A stretch of DNA of 7,923 bases from contig JBFWQQ010000082.1 in the NCBI GenBank assembly GCA_050249355.1, positions 1 to 7,923 on the forward strand. Direction: 5' to 3'. The position numbers were made by a program, and so were the translations under genes. This document shows positions 1 to 5,789 of this stretch, piece by piece. The notes below the pieces were generated by a model that had not been told where the DNA came from, did not search any database, and saw only the letters and a list, made by a program, of their open reading frames with translations. Within the stretch, counting starts at the first letter, position 1; each line of letters starts with the position of its first letter. This stretch comes from CAZAQK01 sp050249355 (GTDB lineage Bacteria > Pseudomonadota > Alphaproteobacteria > Rickettsiales > SXRF01).

Positions 1-274
1 ACAGCGTTTCATCCTTGATGGCCCGTTCAACGACATCCTGCGTTGGAACTATGCCAAGCTGACCGAGCTGTTCGGTGTCGGCGAAAGCCGCAAAGTGACC
101 ACCAACGGCCAGATGGAAGCCGCACTTGCCGAGGCTTTCGCATCGGACGCGATGTATATCATCGAAGTGGTCATACCGCGTGGTGACTGCAGTGCCAGCT
201 TAAAGCGCGTAGGTGAAGAGCTGGGCAAACTGCGTGACAAGGAGAAGCGGGATGATGGAAAAAGCGCCGCTTGA
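1..274 (+). CDS. Thiamine-diphosphate 2-oxo-acid decarboxylase (pyruvate/indolepyruvate decarboxylase family), C-terminal fragment
   Basis: Only the last 90 codons are present, read from base 2 to the TGA at 272-274; the start lies beyond the left edge. The visible part resembles the C-terminus of pyruvate and indolepyruvate decarboxylases as I recall them. It has a DGPFNDI segment followed by W-x-Y-A-x-L-x-E-x-F, which matches 'DGPYN-I-NWDYAGLMEVF' in Zymomonas PDC. Next come a T-x-G-x-x-x-x-A-L helix, then I-E-V-V-I-x-R-x-D-C, matching 'IE-x-I-x-R-D-C' in the family. This is the end of the TPP-binding domain. The family splits 2-oxo acids non-oxidatively to aldehyde and CO2 in the cytoplasm. 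The substrate (pyruvate, indolepyruvate, phenylpyruvate or a branched keto acid) cannot be told from this fragment. The tail is lysine/arginine/aspartate-rich and overlaps the next gene by 23 bases in another frame, so the two are probably co-transcribed. Another TPP enzyme of the same fold is a less likely alternative. Confidence 0.82.
   Translation, partial: QRFILDGPFNDILRWNYAKLTELFGVGESRKVTTNGQMEAALAEAFASDAMYIIEVVIPRGDCSASLKRVGEELGKLRDKEKRDDGKSAA
239..244 (+). promoter_or_regulatory. Ribosome binding site for the thioesterase, inside the decarboxylase gene
   Basis: AAGGAG lies 7 bases before the ATG at 252. It supports that start over the upstream ATG at 213, which has no comparable site. 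Confidence 0.75.
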
Positions 275-647
275 TACCTACACGGACAAGGGTGAACTGG
301 CGGTGAAAGTAATCGCCATGCCCGCCGATGCCAATGCCGACGGCGACATGTTCGGCGGCTGGATACTCAGCCAGATGGATTTGGCGGGTGCTGTGCCTGC
401 CCGCCGCCGCGCTAGAAAGCGCATTGTCACTGTGGCGGTGGAACATATCGTATTTCATAAACCGGTATTTGTTGGTGACTGTCTGGAATGCTACGCTACC
501 ATTGAGAAGATCGGGCGCACCAGTATAACCGTGAAGGTGGAAACCTTTGTCGAGCGCCGCGATCAGTTAGAAAATGAGAAGATTACCGAAGGCCGTTTCG
601 TGTATGTTGCTATTGGTAACGACCGCCGACCGGTTTCCGTTGCGTAG
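252..647 (+). CDS. yciA: Acyl-CoA thioesterase, YciA-type hotdog fold
   Basis: This is a 131-residue hotdog-fold thioesterase that hydrolyses acyl-CoA to free acid and CoA in the cytoplasm. It follows the YciA pattern closely. IAMPADANADGDMFGGW lies at residues 21-37, and QMD follows at 41-43; the Asp corresponds to the catalytic Asp of YciA enzymes. Further on are I-V-T-V-A-V-E at 58-64, PVFVGD at 71-76, GRTSITVKVE at 88-97 and a final F-V-Y-V-A strand. Length is normal for the family. I chose the ATG at 252 because AAGGAG (239-244) sits 7 bases upstream; an ATG at 255 is also possible, and starting further upstream at 213 would add 13 residues unlike the family. One difference is that the usual GGAILA after the catalytic Asp reads AGAVPA here. 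Overlap with the decarboxylase suggests co-translation, but a shared pathway is only a guess. Confidence 0.9.
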   Translation: MMEKAPLDTYTDKGELAVKVIAMPADANADGDMFGGWILSQMDLAGAVPARRRARKRIVTVAVEHIVFHKPVFVGDCLECYATIEKIGRTSITVKVETFVERRDQLENEKITEGRFVYVAIGNDRRPVSVA

Positions 648-653
648 CGGTTC

Positions 654-1031
654 CTAAGCCACTTTCGTCTGTGCCTGTTTAAGCCATATCAGCGCTTTTT
701 CTTTTTCATCAAGGCGGAATGTACGGATCTCAATACTGAAAAACGGTGCCAGCATGCGGGTGAACGGGCCGATCCACCCGCTGTCTGTGACCACCGCGCA
801 ATGGCTGAAATCCTTCATGTGCTTCATATCGAACTGTATGCCTTTACCTAATATGGAAAGTTCAACCCCGGAGAAGCTATGAATGATTTCCAGTATTTTG
901 ATTCTGCCGTGCGCCTCGATAAAACGCTCCATGCCTTCGGTGATCCGGTGGAGATCTGCTTCGGTGACCTTCCCGTCCACGACGATCTCGACGATTTTGT
1001 CGTCGGCAAATTCTCTGTATTCGCAGGCCAT
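654..1031 (-). CDS. SpoIIAA-like / STAS-fold protein (DUF3478 type)
   Basis: A 125-residue soluble protein of the SpoIIAA-like family (PF11964 from memory). The match is best in the second half: FDMKHMKDFSHCAVVTDSGW (residues 67-86), then P-F-T-R-M-L-A-P-F (89-97), then the strand EIRTFRLDEKEKALIWL (101-117). This follows the family pattern 'D-x-KH-x-x-DF-x-x-x-AVV-D-x-W ... F-x-x-x-E-x-R-x-F-x-x-x-E-x-x-A-x-x-WL'. The N-terminal half has the expected G-K-V-T-x-x-D alpha/beta start. Members are small cytoplasmic proteins of uncertain role, found in proteobacteria and often grouped with stress or envelope genes. I see no evidence that it acts as an anti-sigma antagonist. The start ATG has a strong site, AAGGGAG (1038-1044), 6 bases upstream. 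It follows the YflT-like gene by 23 bases and is probably transcribed with it. Its end faces the thioesterase gene across 6 bases. Confidence 0.85.
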   Translation of the reverse strand: MACEYREFADDKIVEIVVDGKVTEADLHRITEGMERFIEAHGRIKILEIIHSFSGVELSILGKGIQFDMKHMKDFSHCAVVTDSGWIGPFTRMLAPFFSIEIRTFRLDEKEKALIWLKQAQTKVA

Positions 1032-1054
1032 GGCATGCTCCCTTATACTACGGT

Positions 1055-1639
1055 TTATCCGTGTGCCCGCATATCAGAAGGCCGGTGCGAACCGCTCATG
1101 GGAAATTCATGAATATGTACATCATGGGCGTTACTATGCTTCATGATCTGCAGCGTCTTTTCCTCGGTTGCCTCATCCTGGCAGTTCACCCACAGCAATA
1201 CCCCTCCGTTATCAATTTGTTTTTGGAAGAAACTTGAATATTTGTCCTCCAGCATTTTTGCAAATGCTGCACCAATGGCACCACCGCCCGCGCCACCTGC
1301 CAGTACGCCTGTCAGTAATATGCCAGGCACGGCGGCTCCAAAGGCCAATATAGCAATACCAACGCCGCCGATGATACCGCAACTTATCAGGGCGCCTTGT
1401 GCAATGCTTAGTTCTTCCTGTTTGAAAAAAGGACTTCGCGGTGATTCCGGATTGTCTTCAAGAACATTAACATCGAGTGCATCCGTGCCGAACCGTTCCT
1501 TCATTGCCTTCTCGCTGCCCAATACACTAATCAGGTGACGTCCAATTCCAGCACGTTCCAGTTCATCGATCGTTTGACCCATGGCCTCGTAATTTTCGAA
1601 TATCCCGACCACTTCGCGTATATTTGTATGCCGTGTCAT
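1055..1639 (-). CDS. YflT/GSP17M-like general stress protein with a glycine-zipper segment
   Basis: A 194-residue protein. Residues 8-41 (REVVGIFENYEAMGQTIDEL, then an Ala-Gly-Ile turn and LISVLGSE) match the N-terminal domain of the heat-induced YflT / GSP17M family, in which a strand and helix 'flip side' is predicted to recognise a partner. Residues 83-127 are very rich in Gly and Ala with spaced glycines (GIIGGVGIAI, GVLAGGAGGGAIGAA), like a glycine-zipper membrane-associating hairpin. After that come a charged helix, LEDKYSSFFQKQIDNGG (130-146), a strand VLLWVNC (147-153), and a helix-strand end with H-x-V-H-I-H-E (172-178). The role of such proteins is not firmly known; envelope or oxidative stress protection is the usual guess. 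The start ATG has AAGGA 7 bases upstream and an extended -10 promoter just before it. It is the first gene of a two-gene unit with the SpoIIAA-like gene. Confidence 0.75.
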   Translation of the reverse strand: MTRHTNIREVVGIFENYEAMGQTIDELERAGIGRHLISVLGSEKAMKERFGTDALDVNVLEDNPESPRSPFFKQEELSIAQGALISCGIIGGVGIAILAFGAAVPGILLTGVLAGGAGGGAIGAAFAKMLEDKYSSFFQKQIDNGGVLLWVNCQDEATEEKTLQIMKHSNAHDVHIHEFPMSGSHRPSDMRAHG

Positions 1640-1646
1640 GTCGATA

Positions 1647-1651
1647 TCCTT
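1647..1651 (-). promoter_or_regulatory. Ribosome binding site of the YflT-like gene
   Basis: Read on the minus strand this is AAGGA, 7 bases before the ATG at 1639-1637. It supports the chosen start. Confidence 0.65.
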
Positions 1652-1665
1652 CGCTTATTTAGGAT

Positions 1666-1674
1666 ATTATACCA
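1666..1674 (-). promoter_or_regulatory. Extended -10 promoter for the stress-protein pair
   Basis: On the minus strand the sequence is TGGTATAAT, a perfect TATAAT preceded by the TGn of an extended -10 element. There is no convincing -35 box at 16-18 bases, which is acceptable for extended -10 promoters. Transcription would begin near 1659, giving a leader of about 20 bases with AAGGA inside it. I looked for a GGAAC/GTT pair of the alphaproteobacterial general stress sigma factor and did not see one, so housekeeping-type recognition is likelier. Confidence 0.5.
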
Positions 1675-1695
1675 CTGTACGCGTAAGGATGCTGT

Positions 1696-1714
1696 CAGCC
1701 ATCAAGAATGGTTG
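1696..1714. repeat. Short inverted repeat upstream of the stress-protein promoter
   Basis: CAGCCAT (1696-1702) can pair with ATGGTTG (1708-1714) over a 5-base loop with one G-T pair. ATGGTT (1708-1713) can instead pair with AACCAT (1722-1727). It lies about 22 bases upstream of the extended -10 element at 1666-1674, so it could be an operator or part of the transcript end of the glycosyltransferase operon. The sequence alone does not decide. Confidence 0.25.
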
Positions 1715-1716
1715 AT

Positions 1717-1743
1717 AAAAAAACCATAAATAATTTAATTTAT
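1717..1743 (-). terminator. Weak terminator-like hairpin after the glycosyltransferase operon
   Basis: On the minus strand, a few bases after the TAA of the fusion glycosyltransferase, there is an all-AT stem ATAAAT / ATTTAT (1738-1743 with 1726-1731, loop of 6). GG follows, then seven T residues (1723-1717). Arrangement and position suit an intrinsic terminator, but a stem of six A-T pairs is weak, so termination may be partial or Rho-dependent. Confidence 0.3.
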
Positions 1744-1746
1744 CTA

Positions 1747-3726
1747 TTACAATACATTGCTATAAACCTCATCATACTGGTGGGCGGTGCGCTGAATGGA
1801 ATACTCGTGCTGGATACGTTTGCGTCCCAGCGTCAGGCATTCGGTTACGGTGTGGCGTGGCAATGCCGCCATATGCTGCCATGCCTGTACCAATGTGCTC
1901 ACGTCCTCGGTTACCGGTATGATATAGCCGACATTATCAAGCAGGCTGTGCGCTATGCCGGTATCGGTAGCGACACATAAGGTGCCGCAGGCTGTGGCTT
2001 CGGCAACTGCCAGCCCGAATGATTCCGTGTGCGAGGTAAGGGTGTGTATATCCATCGCCGAGTATATCTCCGGCATGTCATTGCGTACGCCCAGCAGGTG
2101 CACCGCATCGTGCAGGTTAAACATTGTCAGTGTATTCTCCAGCTTGCGGTTACTCGGATGGGTGAACTGTCCGCACAGCACAAAGCGTGTATTGGGATGT
2201 TGCACCAGGAATGCGCGGGCTGCTGCGAAAAAGAACCCATGGCGCTTGACCGGTGTATATTCTGCCGCCATACCGATCAGCAGGGTTTGATCGGAAACTC
2301 CCAGTTCCCTGCGTATACGTATACGGCCGTCAGCACTATGCCGGAACACTTCGCTGTCGACACCATTCTCGATAACCTGCAAACGTTGCGGTCGGTATCC
2401 GGCTTGCAGGCAGCGCTGACGTACCAGTTCGGAACAGCATACGATACGTTTGGGAATCAGGCGGGCCAAAGGCACCTGCCAACGGGTAATGGCGGGTTGC
2501 GCCCGAGGCGGCTGTGCATCGTGTATTCCCCACACCACCGGTATACCAAGCAGACGCGCCATGATCCCGCCTGCGATATTGGCCGGTGGCAGCCAGGTTT
2601 TTATCATATCCGGGCGCACCGCCCGAATGAAAAGAAGGCAGGAAAGATATTGCATCATGCGGTTATGCGTGCGATCGACATCGATCATATGGCAGGGAAT
2701 ATTCTGACGCGCCTCGATGGTGCCGATGCGTTCATTATTGTCCGACAACGACAGGATGATATGCTCGTAGCGCGTAGGGTCGCTGTGTGCAAGCACGCTG
2801 CTGATAAGCCGCTCTGCGCCACCGGCATAGAAATGCTTAACCACATGCAGCACGCGGATTCTATCATTTTTGGGAATTTTCGGTATGTACAGGCGCGCCC
2901 AACTATAGTGCCACCATGTGCGGCGGGAACGTTTTGCCAGCAGGAAGCGGCGAATGGTTTGCTCATGCAGCACGCGGTACAGTGACATCGGCATGCTGCC
3001 CAGTCGCTGGGTGAAACGTGCGTCGCCAAACACCGTGTCGAGCATTTCTGCAAGCGGGGTATCATCTTCTTGTACGGCACGCGAGCTGTTAGCGCCATGT
3101 TCGCGGTAGCACATCACTACGCGTTTTCCGGCATAGAGCACATCGCCGGTCAAGGCGAGCCGACACCATGTGATCCAGTCTTCGCCCTGCCGCAGGTTGG
3201 TTTGGAACATATCGCTGGTGAGTGCAGCTGTGCGTATACAGATATTCCCAGGTGTCAGTATGGGAAGCCCTTTGAGCAGGGCAGGCAGGATATTTCCTGA
3301 TGCCGCCTGGCTTTCGGTCGGCAATACCTGTTGCGGTTTAAATACTCCGTGCTTGTTCATCACCGCCTTGCGGCCATACGCTGCAACGGCGCGTGGATTT
3401 TTGTGCAGCACCTGCACCAGATGGGTCAGGGCACCCGGCAGCAGTACGTCGTCCGAATCGAGGAAGTGCACATACTCGCCGGTGGCACGGCGGACACCAG
3501 CCCAGCGGGCTTGCGCCGGCCCGCCGTTATCCTGGCGGATCAGCCGTACATCCGGATATGCATGGCATGCTGAGCGGATGGCGGCCGCGCCTTCTTCATG
3601 CGAGCCGTCGTCAACCACGATGATTTCAACTTCAGGGTAATCCTGCCCGGCCACCGAGTCGATCGTCTGAGGCAGGTACGTTGTTGAATTATATACCGGG
3701 ATGATGACGCTGATGCGGGTGGTCAT
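1747..3726 (-). CDS. Two-domain glycosyltransferase: GT2 (GT-A) fused to GT4 (GT-B)
   Basis: This 659-residue protein joins two complete sugar transferases, each normally a separate protein. Residues 1-280 are a GT2 domain: ISVIIPVYN (5-13), the UDP-binding VVDDGS (37-42), the metal-binding D-S-D-D at 90-93, and G-E-D-W at 181-184, the place of the catalytic base. Residues 289-659 are a GT4 domain: IRVLHVVKHFYAGGAERL (290-307), the typical GT-B N-terminus; VIENGVD (451-457); and the E-x7-E motif ESFGLAVAE (568-576). No signal peptide or membrane span is evident, so it probably works at the inner face of the membrane adding two residues to a lipid-linked glycan. The start overlaps the stop of the upstream GT4 gene in ATGA (3723-3726), so translation is coupled. 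It is the last operon gene; TAA is followed in frame by TAG. Donor sugars cannot be predicted. No frameshift or stop between domains suggests a recent or faulty fusion. Confidence 0.92.
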   Translation of the reverse strand: MTTRISVIIPVYNSTTYLPQTIDSVAGQDYPEVEIIVVDDGSHEEGAAAIRSACHAYPDVRLIRQDNGGPAQARWAGVRRATGEYVHFLDSDDVLLPGALTHLVQVLHKNPRAVAAYGRKAVMNKHGVFKPQQVLPTESQAASGNILPALLKGLPILTPGNICIRTAALTSDMFQTNLRQGEDWITWCRLALTGDVLYAGKRVVMCYREHGANSSRAVQEDDTPLAEMLDTVFGDARFTQRLGSMPMSLYRVLHEQTIRRFLLAKRSRRTWWHYSWARLYIPKIPKNDRIRVLHVVKHFYAGGAERLISSVLAHSDPTRYEHIILSLSDNNERIGTIEARQNIPCHMIDVDRTHNRMMQYLSCLLFIRAVRPDMIKTWLPPANIAGGIMARLLGIPVVWGIHDAQPPRAQPAITRWQVPLARLIPKRIVCCSELVRQRCLQAGYRPQRLQVIENGVDSEVFRHSADGRIRIRRELGVSDQTLLIGMAAEYTPVKRHGFFFAAARAFLVQHPNTRFVLCGQFTHPSNRKLENTLTMFNLHDAVHLLGVRNDMPEIYSAMDIHTLTSHTESFGLAVAEATACGTLCVATDTGIAHSLLDNVGYIIPVTEDVSTLVQAWQHMAALPRHTVTECLTLGRKRIQHEYSIQRTAHQYDEVYSNVL

Positions 3727-4892
3727 GCACTACCTGTCAGTTGTTGCCAGTATTCGGCCAGTTGCTGTGCCTGCTGCCCTGTGGTGAAATGTTGCTGCAC
3801 GAACCTGCGGCCTGCTTCGCCTTTGGCGGTACGCGCGGCGGCAGGCAAAATAGCTATCTGCATCACGGCTGCGGCCAGCGCATCCGGGTCGGCAGGCGGG
3901 CATAAAATCGCTGCGTCACCTACCACCGCAGGGATATCAAAAAAGCGCGTGGTGACCAGCGGCAGCCCCATGCCCATGGCTTCTTTCAACACCATTGGTG
4001 CGGTGTCGCGACTGCCGTCACTACCGTGCTTGAATGCGGTGATGCAGGCAGCATAATCCGGACCGTTGAGTTGTAACCATTGCGTATCCTTGCTGCCGGT
4101 GAAGGTCACATACGGCGCAAGGCCGTGTGTTCGCACATGATCCTCGAGCTGTTGTTTCATCGGCCCGTCGCCCACAACATCCAGATGCGGGCGATTAGCA
4201 TGCGGAATGCGTTGCCATGCGGCCAGGATATCGTCAATGCCTTTGCATTCGATCAATCGCCCAACGAACAGCCAGCGCGCATGCGGCGCGGTGCGGGTAG
4301 GCGTGAAGCGCGTGGTATCCACACCGCAATACACGGTGTGGCAGGGTGTATCGCTATATGCTGCCAGCTCTTCGGTCAGGGTGGGGGAAACTGCGAACAC
4401 CGCACTGGCATGCGCGCATTTTAGCGCAATGTCCTGCGGGCGGGCATATACATCGGAACCGTGGCAGGTGAAGGTGATTGGCATATTCAGCAGCTTGGCG
4501 GCAGCGATGGCATAGGTAGCTGCGCCCCAGGCGAAATGCGCGTGGATATGCGTGCATCCATGGCTTCGGATATATTCGGCCATGTGCGCGGCATGTACAC
4601 GCAGAGAGCGCTCCGGCTCTGTGGTCTGTGCAGTGGCGAACGCATCCAGCCGGTGCATCACCGGCGCATATATATCCAGCAGCCGTGTGGCAAGGCTTTC
4701 TGTGATCTCGGAAAAGTACAGCGTGCGCTCAGCCAGCGGCTGGTCATCGGGCTGGAAGCTGCCTTGGGGACGGTGCAGGGCAAGCAAGGTAACGTGGTGG
4801 CCAAGCGCTTCTACCGCACGGATTTCTGCGCCGATGAAAGTTTCGCTAAGCACCGGGAATCGGCCGAGCATATAGGCGATGCGCAGACCCAT
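3723..4892 (-). CDS. GT4-family glycosyltransferase (WcaL/AmsK-like)
   Basis: A 389-residue GT-B enzyme of family GT4. The N-terminus, RIAYMLGRFPVLSETFIGAE (4-23), is characteristic of colanic-acid WcaL / amylovoran AmsK-type transferases. HIHAHFAWG (115-123) and F-T-C-H-G-S-D-V-Y (141-149) are also typical. The C-terminal Rossmann domain has WLFVGRLIECKGID (207-220), VVGDGP (239-244) and D-T-A-P-M-V-L-K-E (296-304) followed by AMGMGLP. In that last motif the first acid of E-x7-E is Asp, which I recall as common in this subgroup. It should transfer a sugar from a nucleotide donor to a lipid-linked surface glycan at the cytoplasmic membrane. The start ATG directly follows the TGA of the upstream gene (TGAATG, 4890-4895) and has no Shine-Dalgarno site, so it probably depends on ribosomes ending the previous gene. 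Its own stop overlaps the next start. The exact sugar and linkage are unknown. Confidence 0.92.
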   Translation of the reverse strand: MGLRIAYMLGRFPVLSETFIGAEIRAVEALGHHVTLLALHRPQGSFQPDDQPLAERTLYFSEITESLATRLLDIYAPVMHRLDAFATAQTTEPERSLRVHAAHMAEYIRSHGCTHIHAHFAWGAATYAIAAAKLLNMPITFTCHGSDVYARPQDIALKCAHASAVFAVSPTLTEELAAYSDTPCHTVYCGVDTTRFTPTRTAPHARWLFVGRLIECKGIDDILAAWQRIPHANRPHLDVVGDGPMKQQLEDHVRTHGLAPYVTFTGSKDTQWLQLNGPDYAACITAFKHGSDGSRDTAPMVLKEAMGMGLPLVTTRFFDIPAVVGDAAILCPPADPDALAAAVMQIAILPAAARTAKGEAGRRFVQQHFTTGQQAQQLAEYWQQLTGSA

Positions 4893-5789
4893 TCAAGCGT
4901 ACTCGCGCGGGGAAAGGTTGGCCAGTCCCATCATGCGGCCGCCCATGAAGCACAGCACCATGATCGGGTGCATACGGCGTTTGGGGTCTTTCAGATTCGG
5001 GCTGATCTGGCGGAAATAACGCAACGAATCGGTAACAGCGCGGTTGGCGCGCCGGGATGCTTCGGCGAATCCGTATATGCGAATGTCCGACATGGTCAGC
5101 GTGGCGCCGATGCGGGCATGACGGCGGGCCAGCCAGCCAAATGATGTGCGTTCGGCAGGCACGGTACTGTATACTACTGCCTCACGGCACAATACCATGC
5201 GTGCTCCTTTGTGGTATGCCTGCCGGAAAAAATGGTGGTCACTGCCGCCGCTTTTAGTAAAGGCAGGATCGAAGCGCAGACCCATCTCGCGTGGCAGGCG
5301 GGTAGAGAACAGTACGTTGTTGGTCCATGCCGAATCCAGCGCATCGCCCGTGTTTCCGGGTGGCTGCGCGAATATGTCGAGTACACTCAGATGTTCGTCC
5401 CCTGCACGGAATTTGTAGAGCACTGCTCCTTTCACCACATCGGCTTTGTACTCGCGGGCGGTAGCGATCAGCGCCGCCAGCCATCTGGGGTCGGCCAGAT
5501 CGTCGTCATCAATGAATGCGATGTAATCCCTTTCTGCTGCCAGCTCGAGCACCTTGTTGCGCGCCTGCGGGATTCCGCGCTTTTGTTCCTGCGCGTATTG
5601 CACTGCAAACGGCATGGTTGCTTGTGCCGCTTGGGTTGGTCCCTGCGCCGAACCATCCGGATCGTTATCAATCACCAGCAGTTTTACCTCCGCATCCTGA
5701 GGTATATTGAGGGCAGCAACTGAGCGTAGCGTGGCGGCAAGCTGCTCAGGCCGGTTACAGGTGATGATGCCGATAGTGAAGGTGGTCAT
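4893..5789 (-). CDS. GT2-family glycosyltransferase, ExoM-like
   Basis: A 298-residue GT-A enzyme. Numbered from the ATG at 5789, it has TIGIITCNRPEQLAATLRSV (5-24), VIDNDPDG (39-46), RGIPQARN (71-78), the metal-binding IDDDDLADP (93-101) and KSGGSDHHFF (179-188) in the place of the catalytic base. A TSFGWLARR segment (215-223) follows. The order and wording resemble ExoM, the succinoglycan beta-1,4-glucosyltransferase of Sinorhizobium, as I recall it; family placement is firm, the specific sugar is not. A longer reading could begin at a TTG (5822), adding 11 residues that look unlike the family. I prefer the ATG at 5789 because it makes an ATGA overlap with the upstream stop (5786-5789), as at the other operon junction, and AGGA (5800-5803) lies 10 bases upstream. 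C-terminal residues 272-290 are moderately hydrophobic and may sit on the membrane. Confidence 0.9.
   Translation of the reverse strand: MTTFTIGIITCNRPEQLAATLRSVAALNIPQDAEVKLLVIDNDPDGSAQGPTQAAQATMPFAVQYAQEQKRGIPQARNKVLELAAERDYIAFIDDDDLADPRWLAALIATAREYKADVVKGAVLYKFRAGDEHLSVLDIFAQPPGNTGDALDSAWTNNVLFSTRLPREMGLRFDPAFTKSGGSDHHFFRQAYHKGARMVLCREAVVYSTVPAERTSFGWLARRHARIGATLTMSDIRIYGFAEASRRANRAVTDSLRYFRQISPNLKDPKRRMHPIMVLCFMGGRMMGLANLSPREYA

Noticed and set aside
213..251. Upstream ATG for the thioesterase, adding 13 residues
   Set aside because: No ribosome site there, while AAGGAG stands 7 bases before the ATG at 252; the extra residues are unlike YciA proteins.
1696..1723. Hairpin at 1696-1714 followed by seven A residues, considered as a terminator
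   Set aside because: On the plus strand the run is A, not T, and on the minus strand the T-run comes before the stem, so the order is wrong for an intrinsic terminator in either direction.
2029..2985. Open frame of 318 codons on the plus strand, antisense to the GT2-GT4 fusion
   Set aside because: It is the mirror of a gene with clear domain motifs in the other strand. Its translation is rich in Cys, His and Arg with no recognisable domain.
4461..5144. Open frame of 227 codons on the plus strand across two glycosyltransferase genes
   Set aside because: It spans the junction of two well-supported minus-strand genes and shows no family motif; a shadow frame.
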